Positions 23,710 through 32,229 of a DNA stretch of 33,443 nucleotides are shown in pieces; position 1 is the first letter of the stretch, and every line of letters begins with the position of its first letter. A program made the translations under genes and the position numbers. The notes under the pieces were generated by a model. It made no database searches, was not told the origin of the DNA, and was given only the letters and a program-made list of their open reading frames with translations. The DNA is from an uncultured Clostridia bacterium (GTDB taxonomy: Bacteria; Bacillota; Clostridia; UBA1381; UMGS1253). The stretch spans positions 1 through 33,443 of the forward strand of contig CAKSHB010000015.1 in assembly GCA_934456295.1 (NCBI GenBank), read 5' to 3'.

Positions 23710-24985
23710 GGGCGGAAGAGTGATTGACCCTGCAAACAACATGGACACGGTGACGGATATTTATGTAAACGACGGTGTTATAGAAGAAATAGGCAGCGAG
23801 CTTGACCCTGAGGGACTTGAGATTGAAGTGATTGACGCAAAAGGGCTTGTGGTCGCACCGGGGCTTATAGATATGCACACACATCTGAGAGAACCGGGGT
23901 TTGAGTACAAGGAGGACATAGAAAGCGGAACCTCTGCCGCGGCAATGGGCGGATTTACTTCGGTTGCATGCATGCCGAACACACAGCCTCCGATTGATAA
24001 TGCGGCAATGGTTGAATTTATACTGTCGCGTGCAAAGTCTGTCGGCAAGGTTAATGTGTATCCGATAGGCTGTATTTCAAAAGGGCAGAAGGGCGAGGAG
24101 CTTGCACCGATAGGCGAGCTGAAATTTGCCGGAGCGGTTGCTGTGTCGGACGACGGACGCCCTGTTTCAAATGCAAGGCTTATGCGTTATGCAATGCAGT
24201 ATGCCAATACATTTGACATAACAGTGATTTCCCACTGTGAGGATTTGAACCTTGTTGACGGCGGAAGCATAAATGAAGGCTTTATGGCGACAACGCTCGG
24301 ACTTAGGCCGATTACGCCTGCTGCTGAGGAGGTAATGGTTGCGCGCGATGTGCTGCTGGCGGAAAATGAGGGAGTAAGCGTGCATATTGCGCACATAAGC
24401 ACGCGCAGAAGTGTTGAAATTATACGAAACGCAAAAGCACGCGGCGCACGTGTCACATGTGAAACGTGTCCGCATTACTTTACGCTCACCGACCGTGAAA
24501 CGGACGGGTTTAATACAAATGCGAAGATGAATCCGCCTCTGCGCAGCGATGATGATGTTGCGGCGATAAAGGAAGGGCTGAAGGACGGCACAATCGATGT
24601 TATTGCGACTGACCATGCGCCGCACCATGCAGATGAAAAAAACTGCGAATTTGCACTTGCGGCAAACGGAATCGTGGGGCTTGAAACATCATTGCCGCTC
24701 GGAATTACGTACCTTGTGAATAAAGGCGTGCTGACATTGAGCGAGCTTCTGAGAAAGATGTGTGTAAATCCTGCAAATATTCTCGGGTTGAATAAGGGCA
24801 GTCTGGCTGTGAACAGACCTGCCGACATAGTAATATTTGACCCGAATGAGATGTATACGGTAGATGTAAACAGCTTTGTGTCAAAAGGAAAAAATTCGCC
24901 ATATAACGGATTTACGCTGAACGGCAAGGTTAAATATACGATAGTAAACGGCAAAATAGTTGTAAATCAGGGAGTTTTGCTGTAA
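23693..24985 (+). CDS. pyrC: Dihydroorotase
   Basis: A 430-residue class I dihydroorotase of the amidohydrolase superfamily that cyclises carbamoyl-aspartate to dihydroorotate at a binuclear zinc site. H62 and H64 in LIDMHTHLREPGFEYKED are metal ligands; SHCEDLN and IAHIST provide further histidines, and ATDHAPHHADEK (near residue 305) carries the catalytic Asp. ATG 23693 yields the typical MKILIKGGRVIDP start behind AAGGGTGGCGG. It overlaps the pyrB end, implying coupling. The longer upstream frame is only the overlap with pyrB. Confidence 0.98.
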   Translation: MKILIKGGRVIDPANNMDTVTDIYVNDGVIEEIGSELDPEGLEIEVIDAKGLVVAPGLIDMHTHLREPGFEYKEDIESGTSAAAMGGFTSVACMPNTQPPIDNAAMVEFILSRAKSVGKVNVYPIGCISKGQKGEELAPIGELKFAGAVAVSDDGRPVSNARLMRYAMQYANTFDITVISHCEDLNLVDGGSINEGFMATTLGLRPITPAAEEVMVARDVLLAENEGVSVHIAHISTRRSVEIIRNAKARGARVTCETCPHYFTLTDRETDGFNTNAKMNPPLRSDDDVAAIKEGLKDGTIDVIATDHAPHHADEKNCEFALAANGIVGLETSLPLGITYLVNKGVLTLSELLRKMCVNPANILGLNKGSLAVNRPADIVIFDPNEMYTVDVNSFVSKGKNSPYNGFTLNGKVKYTIVNGKIVVNQGVLL

Positions 24986-25024
24986 AAATAAAGACTGTAA
25001 ATATATCGGAAGAGGTGTCTTTGT

Positions 25025-25942
25025 ATGTCAATGGACTTGATGATAAAAAAGATAATTGAAATGAAAGCGCCCGTGGTTGCGGGGCTTGACCCGAAGCTTG
25101 ACTATGTGCCGGAATTTTTGAAAAGGGAAAGTTTTGAGGAATTTGGCAAGGGCGCACAGGGAGCGGCAAATGCGCTCTGGCGTTTTAATGAGGCGCTCAT
25201 AGACGCATTGCGCGAGGTTGTGCCGGCAGTAAAGATACAGGCGGCATATTATGAAATGTACGGAATTGAGGGTATGAAAACGCTGTATAAGACGGCTGAA
25301 TATGCAAAAAGGCGCGGCATGTACGTTATAGTTGACGGCAAGCGCAACGACATAGGTTCAACCGCCGAGGCATATTCGCACGGCTGGCTCGGCAGAACGG
25401 AAATTTCGAGCATTGAATATGAAATGAGCGCGGCAGATTGTCTGACGGTAAACCCGTATCTCGGAAGTGACGGAATTATGCCGTTTGTCAGCGACTGCAA
25501 AAAGTATGATAAAGCGGTTTTTGCACTTGTAAAAACTTCAAACCCGTCATCGGGCGAGCTTCAGGATTTAAAAATCGGCGACAAAACGCTTTATGAAACA
25601 GTCGGTGGACTTGTTGAAAAATGGGGTGCGGACACTGTGGGCGAATATGGCTACAGTGCAGTCGGAGCGGTTGTCGGGGCAACATATCCCGAACAGGCAA
25701 AAAGACTGCGTTCTCTTATGAAACACACATATTTTCTTGTGCCGGGCTACGGCGCACAGGGAGCCGGAGCGGCAGATGTTGCCGTAAGTTTTGATGAGAG
25801 GGGATTGGGCGCGATTGTAAATTCATCGCGTGCGATTATGTGTGCATACAAAAAAGGCTCAGATGAGAGGCTTTTTGCTGAGGCGGCAAAAGATGAGGCA
25901 CACAGCATGGCAAAAGCCATAAATGAAGCAGTCGGCAGATGA
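25025..25942 (+). CDS. pyrF: Orotidine 5'-phosphate decarboxylase (type 2)
   Basis: A 305-residue enzyme that decarboxylates OMP to UMP. It is the longer type 2 family rather than the form of about 240 residues: VAGLDPKLDYVPEF near the start, the catalytic VDGKRNDIGSTAEAYSHGWLG block (about residue 100), DCLTVNPYLGSDGIMPF, FALVKTSNPSSGELQDL and the phosphate-binding FLVPGYGAQGAGAADV. An AGAGGTG site lies before ATG 25025. It sits between pyrC and pyrK, as in many Clostridia. Confidence 0.97.
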   Translation: MSMDLMIKKIIEMKAPVVAGLDPKLDYVPEFLKRESFEEFGKGAQGAANALWRFNEALIDALREVVPAVKIQAAYYEMYGIEGMKTLYKTAEYAKRRGMYVIVDGKRNDIGSTAEAYSHGWLGRTEISSIEYEMSAADCLTVNPYLGSDGIMPFVSDCKKYDKAVFALVKTSNPSSGELQDLKIGDKTLYETVGGLVEKWGADTVGEYGYSAVGAVVGATYPEQAKRLRSLMKHTYFLVPGYGAQGAGAADVAVSFDERGLGAIVNSSRAIMCAYKKGSDERLFAEAAKDEAHSMAKAINEAVGR

Positions 25943-25988
25943 AACGGTGAGAAAATAAATATAGGGCATATGCGGCATGAAAAAAAGA

Positions 25989-26009
25989 GAAATGCGCAGG
26001 ACGCATTTC
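25989..26009 (+). promoter_or_regulatory. Hairpin abutting the pyrK ribosome binding site
   Basis: GAAATGCG (25989-25996) pairs perfectly with CGCATTTC (26002-26009) around a CAGGA loop. The stem ends on the base before GGAGG (26010-26014), which is followed after 7 nt by the TTG start of pyrK. No T-tract follows. It could influence ribosome access or mRNA processing at pyrK. Confidence 0.55.
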
Positions 26010-26021
26010 GGAGGTGAAAAC

Positions 26022-26792
26022 TTGAAAAAAGCTAACATTTGCAAAATAATATCATCAGAAGAAACGGCAAAGGACATATTTGATTTCACGGTTGAGTGTG
26101 AGGAAATTGCCTCATGCGCAAAGGCGGGACAGTTTTTGCATATCGACTGCGGCGATGCGGCATTAAACCTTTTGCGCAGACCGATAAGCATATGTGATGC
26201 ATATGATGACAAGGTGCGTTTTATATTTCAGAAAAAAGGCAGCGGCACCGACGCTCTTTCTAAAAAAGGGGCGGGGGACATGCTTGATATACTCGGACCT
26301 CTCGGAAACGGATTTACAATTTTGCCCGACAAGAAAAAACCTGTTGTCATAGGCGGCGGTATTGGGGTTTTTCCGCTTTATATGCTGTGCAGACAGCTCA
26401 AAAATCCGACGGCTCTGCTCGGATTTCGCACAAAAGAGCTTGTCTGCATGGAGAAGGAGTTTTCATCTGCGGCAAAGACAAGCATAGCGACAGATGACGG
26501 CAGCTATGGTTTCAAAGGGTATGCGCCGCAGCTGCTTGAAAAAATGCTTGGGGCAGGGGAGTGCGACATAATTTATGCATGCGGACCTTTGCCGATGCTG
26601 CGCGCGGTAAAACAGCTTGCAGAGCAATTTGATGTAAAATGCCAGCTGTCGCTTGAACAGCGCATGGGGTGCGGAATAGGCGCATGCCTGGTATGCACAT
26701 GCGAAACACTTGTCGGCGGTGAGCACAAAAACAAACGTGTATGTAAGGACGGACCGGTATTTTGGAGCAGTGAGGTGACGCTTGATGGCTGA
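26022..26792 (+). CDS. pyrK: Dihydroorotate dehydrogenase electron transfer subunit PyrK
   Basis: A 256-residue FAD and [2Fe-2S] protein that passes electrons from the class 1B dihydroorotate dehydrogenase to NAD+. The FAD-binding domain has GQFLHIDCGD and LLRRPISICDAY; the NAD-binding part has VVIGGGIGVFPLYMLCRQL and IYACGPLPMLRAV; the iron-sulfur cysteines are in MGCGIGACLVCTCE and KRVCKDGPVF. TTG 26022 with GGAGGTG (26010) at 7 nt is the favoured start; an in-frame ATG at 25977 would add 15 residues through a hairpin-forming segment and lacks a good site. It overlaps pyrD. Confidence 0.95.
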   Translation: MKKANICKIISSEETAKDIFDFTVECEEIASCAKAGQFLHIDCGDAALNLLRRPISICDAYDDKVRFIFQKKGSGTDALSKKGAGDMLDILGPLGNGFTILPDKKKPVVIGGGIGVFPLYMLCRQLKNPTALLGFRTKELVCMEKEFSSAAKTSIATDDGSYGFKGYAPQLLEKMLGAGECDIIYACGPLPMLRAVKQLAEQFDVKCQLSLEQRMGCGIGACLVCTCETLVGGEHKNKRVCKDGPVFWSSEVTLDG

Positions 26793-27696
26793 TATGAAGG
26801 TAAATATTGCGGGGGTGGAATGGAATAATCCTGTATGTGTTGCTTCGGGGACATTCGGCTTCGGACGTGAATACGGAGAATATTTCGATTTGGACGAAAT
26901 CGGCGCAATAAGCGTGAAGGGGCTTACGCTTAAACCCAGACAGGGAAACAGGTCGCCGCGCATAGCGCAGACGAGCGCAGGTATTTTAAACAGTGTCGGA
27001 CTTCAAAATCCGGGCGTGCATGCCTTTATCGAAAATGAACTTGGAGAGCTGAAAAAGCACAGTGCGAAAATTATTGCAAATATGGCAGGCTCAACGGTTG
27101 AGGATTATTGCGAAATGGCGCGCATTTTATCGGGTACGGACGTTGATATGCTTGAAATGAACATTTCGTGCCCGAATGTTAAAGAGGGCGGAGTGGCATT
27201 CGGCACAGATGCGGCTATGGTTGAAAAAATTACGGCTGCGGTTCGCAAATGTGCAAAAAAGCCTCTTATAGTTAAGCTGTCACCGAATGTTACAGACATT
27301 GTTTCGATTGCAAAAGCGGCACAGAGCGGCGGTGCGGACGCATTATCGCTCATAAATACGCTGCTTGGCATGAAAATAGACATAAACACGAAACGCCCTG
27401 TTTTGTATAATAATGTGGGCGGTATGTCGGGACCGTGCGTTATGCCCGTTGCGGTAAGAATGGTGTGGCAGACAGCGTCGGCGGTTGATTTGCCGATAAT
27501 CGGCATGGGCGGAATTATGAGCGCCTCGGACGCGGCGGAATTTATGCTTGCAGGTGCAGACGCGGTTGCGGTGGGTACGGGAATGTTTAAAAATCCGACA
27601 CTTGCAGCCGATGTGGCAAAGGGACTTTGCGAGTATGCCGACAAAAACGGATATACGCGCGTGAGCGATATCACTGACGGCGTCATAAAATATTGA
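26785..27696 (+). CDS. pyrD: Dihydroorotate dehydrogenase, class 1B catalytic subunit
   Basis: A 303-residue FMN enzyme oxidising dihydroorotate to orotate, working with PyrK and NAD+. NPVCVASGTFGFG, KGLTLKPRQGN, LNSVGLQNPGV, the catalytic-cysteine motif NISCPNVKEGG, KLSPNVTDI, SLINTLLGMKID, NNVGGMSG and GMGGIMSASDAAEFMLAGADAV are all present. ATG 26785 follows GAGGTGA at about 8 nt; a TTG one codon upstream is an alternative. The start overlaps the pyrK end by 8 nt, as expected for subunits of one heterotetramer. It is the last gene of the operon; pyrE is not adjacent. Confidence 0.97.
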   Translation: MADMKVNIAGVEWNNPVCVASGTFGFGREYGEYFDLDEIGAISVKGLTLKPRQGNRSPRIAQTSAGILNSVGLQNPGVHAFIENELGELKKHSAKIIANMAGSTVEDYCEMARILSGTDVDMLEMNISCPNVKEGGVAFGTDAAMVEKITAAVRKCAKKPLIVKLSPNVTDIVSIAKAAQSGGADALSLINTLLGMKIDINTKRPVLYNNVGGMSGPCVMPVAVRMVWQTASAVDLPIIGMGGIMSASDAAEFMLAGADAVAVGTGMFKNPTLAADVAKGLCEYADKNGYTRVSDITDGVIKY

Positions 27697-27705
27697 TTTT
27701 ACGTA

Positions 27706-27751
27706 AAAAAGCTTCCGTTTATAGCTTTGAGCCGAAAACGGGAGCTTTTTT
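27706..27751. terminator. Bidirectional terminator between pyrD and ylbJ
   Basis: A 15-bp stem with one T-G pair (27706-27720 with 27736-27750) has T's after its right arm and A's before its left arm, so a T-tract is present on both strands. It lies 9 nt after the pyrD stop and about 20 nt after the ylbJ stop on the other strand, and can end both convergent transcripts. Confidence 0.88.
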
Positions 27752-27771
27752 GTTTACATAAAAAGGGAATA

Positions 27772-28887
27772 TCATTTTAATTTTCCGTATTTTATTTTTT
27801 TCTTCCATATGTATATTTTTTCAAATAAAAATGTCAGCAGCATAACAAGTACGGCGCTTGCCATATAAAGCACGGAAAGCTTCATTGCCGTTCCGAAATC
27901 AATCAGAGCCTCGGGTCTTATCGGCATAATGGACGCATATGCGGCAACCGGCATAAAATTCAGAGCGGCAGCCGTATACAATGCTGCCAACACTGCCTGG
28001 AGCGATTTTCCGAGGAAGTAGCGTTTTGTATCAAGCCCCGTTCCCGAAACAATCCCCGTCACCTGCAAATGAACGCTTATGCCAGCAAAGCCTGCGATTG
28101 CCGATGTCATTATAAGCTTGTGTGAAAGTGAAAGAGGTGAAATGCTCACATTGTAAACTCCCGTTGATATTTCGATAAGACCGCCCGATGCAAGAGAAAA
28201 AATATTGCCGCCGGCGGCGGAAAGGGAACTTATTATCACCGCAAAAACTATGGTAAAGCCGCATACGGTGAGCATGTTTTTTACAGAATTTGCAATTGTT
28301 TCTTTTACGATTGCGCCTATAGGTTTTGTGCATTGTATGACGGGGGCTTCCGAAGAAATGTATCTTCCTTTTCTGCCGAACAAAGAGAAAATAAGCCCGA
28401 CGCTCAGTGCCGAAAGTATATGAACCGCATACAGCATAACGCCAATATCACCGCTGCCGTACATAGCCGCGCCAACGGAGCCGATTATAAACAATGGACC
28501 GGAGTTATTGCAGAAAGCAAGCAGTTTTTCCGCATCGGATTTGGTGAGCGCACCGCTTTTGTACATGTCGCATATGCATGATGCCCCGAGGGGATAGCCG
28601 CTTATAACGCCGAGAATCAGGCACAGTGCGCCCGAGCCTGATACGCTGAAAAGAGGACGCATAATGTGCGACATGGGGCGTGAGAGCATGTTTGCAAAGC
28701 CAAGCCCGATAAGCAGGCCCGAAAATACAAAAAAAGGGAACAGGCTCGGCACAAGCACATTTGCACATAGTGTCAGAGCGCGCCTGACCGCATCAATCGC
28801 CGTCTGCGGACGGAGAAGCATGTATAAAATCAGGTATATGACAGCCGATATACAAAAAAGGTTTTTGAGATTTATTCTTTTCTGCAA
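27772..28887 (-). CDS. ylbJ: Sporulation integral membrane protein YlbJ
   Basis: A 371-residue multi-pass membrane protein with the nucleoside-recognition/gate domain of YlbJ. The family pattern LVPSLFPFFVFSGLLIGLG, MRPLFSVSGSGALCLILGVISGYPLGA and LLAFCNNSGPLFIIGSVG is clear. In Bacilli and Clostridia YlbJ is a mother-cell (sigma-E) protein needed for normal spore cortex; its transport function is not defined. The frame extends far upstream, but the protein proper begins at FLQKRINLKNLF; TTG 28887 lies 10 nt after GGAGG and is favoured. It is divergent from yqfC-yqfD and convergent with pyrD. I saw no convincing sigma-E promoter in the short upstream region. Confidence 0.88.
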   Translation of the reverse strand: MQKRINLKNLFCISAVIYLILYMLLRPQTAIDAVRRALTLCANVLVPSLFPFFVFSGLLIGLGFANMLSRPMSHIMRPLFSVSGSGALCLILGVISGYPLGASCICDMYKSGALTKSDAEKLLAFCNNSGPLFIIGSVGAAMYGSGDIGVMLYAVHILSALSVGLIFSLFGRKGRYISSEAPVIQCTKPIGAIVKETIANSVKNMLTVCGFTIVFAVIISSLSAAGGNIFSLASGGLIEISTGVYNVSISPLSLSHKLIMTSAIAGFAGISVHLQVTGIVSGTGLDTKRYFLGKSLQAVLAALYTAAALNFMPVAAYASIMPIRPEALIDFGTAMKLSVLYMASAVLVMLLTFLFEKIYIWKKKIKYGKLK

Positions 28888-28983
28888 AAAACAGACACCT
28901 CCGCTTTTATATTCTGTACACTTTATGTATATGACATTAAAGGAGACACTATTGCATAAAAATATGTAAAAAGGGGTGAATCT

Positions 28984-29292
28984 ATGGTGAGAAAAAAACA
29001 TAAAATCAATGTGAAGGAAACCGAATACACAAAATCGCGTGCGGAAAAAATTGCGGACGCACTCGATTTGCCGAAGGAGCTTGTGTTTGATTTGCCGAAG
29101 CTTATTTTTACGGGCAGCCATGAGCTGTTTATCGAAAATTACCGCGGAATAGTGGAGTATTCAGATACCGTAATCCGCCTCAACACAAGCGACTGCCTTT
29201 TAAAAATAACGGGACGCTCGCTGGGGATAAAGAATATTGCGTCGGAGGAGATAACACTTTGCGGCGATATAAAATCGCTTGAATTTTGCTGA
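28984..29292 (+). CDS. yqfC: Sporulation protein YqfC
   Basis: A 102-residue YabP/YqfC-family protein. The signature LPKLIFTGSHELFIENYRGIVEYSDTV, followed by RLNTSDCLLKITGRSLGIKNIASEEITL, is well conserved. In B. subtilis yqfC is in the sigma-E regulon with yqfD; no biochemical activity is known. AAGGGG precedes ATG 28984. The short gap to ylbJ on the other strand must hold both sets of promoter signals. yqfD follows after 38 nt. Confidence 0.93.
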   Translation: MVRKKHKINVKETEYTKSRAEKIADALDLPKELVFDLPKLIFTGSHELFIENYRGIVEYSDTVIRLNTSDCLLKITGRSLGIKNIASEEITLCGDIKSLEFC

Positions 29293-29330
29293 ATATATAA
29301 AAATAATCACAGTGAAACGGGGAAAATCTC

Positions 29331-30557
29331 ATGCTTACACGTATACTTTACTTTCTGCGCGGCTATGTTGAAGTTATAGTAAGAAGCCATTTTATCGAAC
29401 GCTTCATCAACATATGCATACACCGCAACATATATTTATGGGACATACACCGCACGGATTCACAGCGAGCCGATATGAAGATGAGCATACGCTCATTCAA
29501 AAAAATACGCCCTATAGCAAAAAAAACACATTCGCGCGTTCATATATCGGGCAAATACGGCATGCCGGCGCTTATGCGAAAATATAAACGGCGCTATTTT
29601 TTTGCAGGAGGGCTTGCGGCGGCAGTCTGTTTTATTTTTATAATGTCGCAGTTTATATGGTCGATTGAGGTTGTCGGAAACAGAAATGTTTCCGAGGAGA
29701 GAATTTTGCAGGTGCTTGGTGAGCTTGGGCTGAAAAAGGGACGTTTTGCAAAAGGGTTTGACGCGAGAGATTTAAAAAATAACGCGCTTATGCAGCTTGA
29801 CGGACTAAACTGGCTATGGGTCGACATACGCGGCAGCAAAGCCATTGTAAGCGTCAGTGAAAAGAAAAAAGCGCCGGAGATAATTGACAGCGAAACACCT
29901 TGCGATATAGTTGCCGTAAAATCGGGTGTTATAAAAAGCTATATTGCAAAGGAGGGACAGAGCAACATAGAGCTTGGGCAGACGGTCATGGAGGGTGAGC
30001 TTCTCATAAGCGGCGTCATGAAAAGCGAGCGCACCGTGCCGCGATATACTCATGCATCGGGCGAGGTTTATGCGAGAACATGGTATGAACAGTCGGGCGT
30101 ATATCCGCTGTCAAAGCAGATAAGAACGCCTACGGGCAAAGCGTTAAAAAGAAATTCGCTGAGGCTTTTCGGAATAAATATAAATTTTTTTGTAAACAGT
30201 GGAAATCCGTATGCGAATTGTGATATAATAAAAGAGAACCACGATTGGGTACTTTTCGGCAGATATATGGGAATATCGTGGGACAGTGTTACATACCGCG
30301 AAGTTGATGTATCATATGAGCCGCTCGACGCACAGCAGGTTATGCAGAATGTGCGTGCGGAGCTTGAGGAAAAAATTTTGCCGGAGGTAAGCGAAGGCGC
30401 CGTATATGTGACGGGCAATATCGGATACAGCGCGGTAGATGAGGAAAATATACGTGTAAGCCTTGTGGCGGAATATATAGAGCAAATCGGTACGGAAAAG
30501 AAGATTGAAACAATTCTTTCGCCCGACATGGGTGATGAAACTAAAAAAGCCGAATAA
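29331..30557 (+). CDS. yqfD: Sporulation protein YqfD
   Basis: A 408-residue protein of the YqfD family. A short cytoplasmic N-terminal domain (residues 1-88, with LYFLRGYVEVIV at the start) is followed by a transmembrane helix (about 90-110) and a large extracytoplasmic domain with VVGNRNVSEERILQVLGELGLKKG, a POTRA/FtsQ-like opening, then LNWLWVDIRGSKAIVSVSEKKKAPEI. The family is mother-cell expressed during sporulation; its molecular role is not established. It is paired with yqfC as in B. subtilis, ahead of phoH, ybeY and era. Confidence 0.92.
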   Translation: MLTRILYFLRGYVEVIVRSHFIERFINICIHRNIYLWDIHRTDSQRADMKMSIRSFKKIRPIAKKTHSRVHISGKYGMPALMRKYKRRYFFAGGLAAAVCFIFIMSQFIWSIEVVGNRNVSEERILQVLGELGLKKGRFAKGFDARDLKNNALMQLDGLNWLWVDIRGSKAIVSVSEKKKAPEIIDSETPCDIVAVKSGVIKSYIAKEGQSNIELGQTVMEGELLISGVMKSERTVPRYTHASGEVYARTWYEQSGVYPLSKQIRTPTGKALKRNSLRLFGININFFVNSGNPYANCDIIKENHDWVLFGRYMGISWDSVTYREVDVSYEPLDAQQVMQNVRAELEEKILPEVSEGAVYVTGNIGYSAVDEENIRVSLVAEYIEQIGTEKKIETILSPDMGDETKKAE

Positions 30558-30588
30558 ACGGTGCTGTTTTAATAAGCGGCATAATCTG

Positions 30589-30617
30589 TTGATAATTTCA
30601 AAATTTTATATTATACT
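30589..30617 (+). promoter_or_regulatory. Sigma-A promoter of phoH-ybeY-era
   Basis: TTGATA (30589-30594) and TATACT (30612-30617) are separated by 17 bp, each one mismatch from consensus, about 45 nt before the phoH start. It gives the housekeeping genes a vegetative promoter separate from the sporulation genes upstream. Confidence 0.78.
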
Positions 30618-30663
30618 TATTATATACAAAAGCTATAACAAAAGAAACGGAAGTGAATTATCT

Positions 30664-31683
30664 TTGACGGAGAAGATTTTTACGCTTGATGCGGATACCG
30701 ATATTTCCGCACTTTTCGGGAGCTTTGATGCAAACATCAAACTTATCGAAAAAGAGCTTAACGTTAAAATACTGACACGTGACTGTGACATTAAAATTCT
30801 CGGAGAGGAGGAAAATGTCAACAACACAATAAAGGTCATAAAAAACCTGACAGCGCTTTTGGGGCGCGGCGAGGCGCTTTGTGAACAAAATATTCTCTAC
30901 ACCATATCGATGGTTGAGGACGGGCTTGAACAGAGCTTGGGTACACTGGGCGCAGATGTTGTGTGCATAACATCAAAGGGCAAGCCGGTGAAGAGCAAAA
31001 CTCTCGGACAGACAAAATACATCAAAGCGATAAAGGACAATACGATAACCTTCGGCATCGGACCTGCCGGCACGGGTAAAACATATCTCGCTGTTGCTGC
31101 GGCTGTGACGGCATTCAGAAATAAGGAGGTAAGCCGCATAATTTTGACGCGTCCGGCAGTTGAGGCAGGGGAGAAACTCGGCTTTTTGCCGGGAGATTTG
31201 CAGATGAAGGTTGACCCGTATCTGCGGCCTCTGTATGACGCGATGTATGACATGCTCGGCGCGGAAAGTTATCAGAAATATCTGGAGCGGTCGATGATTG
31301 AGGTTGCACCGCTGGCATATATGCGCGGACGCACGCTTGATGACGCATTTATAATCCTTGATGAGGCGCAGAATACCACACCTGAGCAGATGAAGATGTT
31401 TCTTACGAGAATAGGTTTCGGCTCACATGCAATTGTGACAGGTGATATTACGCAGATTGATCTTCCGGACGGAAAACGTTCGGGACTGAAAGACGCGGCG
31501 AAAATTTTGAAAAATATTGACGGCATATCCTTCTGCTATCTGAGTGAGAAGGACGTTGTGCGCCATCCGCTCGTACAGAAAATTATAACGGCATATGAAA
31601 AATCCGAACAGGAAAAAGCGCGCCGCAGTGCGTCAAAGGATAACACAGGAGGTCATAATGCAAAAAGCAGAAGTAATTATTGA
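30664..31683 (+). CDS. phoH: PhoH family ATPase (PhoL type)
   Basis: A 339-residue cytosolic P-loop ATPase. An N-terminal KH-like region of about 75 residues (containing VKILTRDCDIKILGEEENV) precedes the PhoH domain with Walker A GPAGTGKT (133-140), the RPAVEAGEKLGFLPGDLQMKV block and Walker B IILDEAQN (230-237), then GDITQIDLP. Family members are RNA-related ATPases or helicases, usually encoded beside ybeY. The open frame reaches back into yqfD, but TTG 30664 with GGAAGTG (30649-30655) 8 nt upstream gives a normal length. Its last 26 nt overlap ybeY. Confidence 0.94.
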   Translation: MTEKIFTLDADTDISALFGSFDANIKLIEKELNVKILTRDCDIKILGEEENVNNTIKVIKNLTALLGRGEALCEQNILYTISMVEDGLEQSLGTLGADVVCITSKGKPVKSKTLGQTKYIKAIKDNTITFGIGPAGTGKTYLAVAAAVTAFRNKEVSRIILTRPAVEAGEKLGFLPGDLQMKVDPYLRPLYDAMYDMLGAESYQKYLERSMIEVAPLAYMRGRTLDDAFIILDEAQNTTPEQMKMFLTRIGFGSHAIVTGDITQIDLPDGKRSGLKDAAKILKNIDGISFCYLSEKDVVRHPLVQKIITAYEKSEQEKARRSASKDNTGGHNAKSRSNY

Positions 31684-32149
31684 AAATGAACAGGACATAT
31701 GTACCTTTACCGGCGAGATGGAAAAGGCGGCAAAGGAGGTAATAAACAAGGTTTTGGAACAGGAGAGCTTTCCGTATGAGTGCGAGGTTTCGGTTCTGAT
31801 AACCGATGATGAAGAAATACGCATGCTCAATCATGAACACCGCGGCAAGGACAAAGCCACAGATGTGCTGTCATTTCCGATGCTTGAGTTTGATGAAAAC
31901 CACGGCATAATCAGCGATGATGAGGATTTGGGCGGTACGCTGCTGCTCGGCGATATTGTTATAAGCCTTGAGCGCGCATATGCACAGGCAGACGAATACG
32001 GACATTCGCCGCTGCGCGAAGTGGGCTTTTTGTGTGCACACAGTACGCTCCACCTTCTCGGCTATGACCATGAGGAAGATGAGGAGAGCAGAAAGCAGAT
32101 GCGTGAAAAAGAGGAAAAAGCGCTCGGCGCACTGGGGCTGACCAGATAA
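31658..32149 (+). CDS. ybeY: rRNA maturation endoribonuclease YbeY
   Basis: A 163-residue zinc-dependent protein of the UPF0054 family involved in 16S rRNA 3'-end processing and ribosome quality control. The domain has VSVLITDDEEIRMLNHEHRGKDKATDVLSFP and a single zinc-binding block CAHSTLHLLGYDHEEDEE (histidines 128, 132 and about 138). The common form is HGTLH; here Ser replaces Gly, with all histidines kept. ATG 31658 has an AGGAGGT site just upstream inside the phoH end; the longer upstream frame is only overlap. No pgpH, dgkA or cdd genes intervene before era. Confidence 0.95.
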   Translation: MQKAEVIIENEQDICTFTGEMEKAAKEVINKVLEQESFPYECEVSVLITDDEEIRMLNHEHRGKDKATDVLSFPMLEFDENHGIISDDEDLGGTLLLGDIVISLERAYAQADEYGHSPLREVGFLCAHSTLHLLGYDHEEDEESRKQMREKEEKALGALGLTR

Positions 32150-32229
32150 AACGGCGAACAAACTGAAATTACGGTCTATAATTAAAAATCAATTTTAAAT
32201 CAATAATTCAGATAAGGGGTAAACAGACA

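Noticed and set aside
28888..29121. N-terminal extension of YlbJ to the first in-frame start
   Set aside because: The extension has no YlbJ similarity, runs antisense across the yqfC start, and lacks a ribosome binding site; TTG 28887 behind GGAGG fits better.
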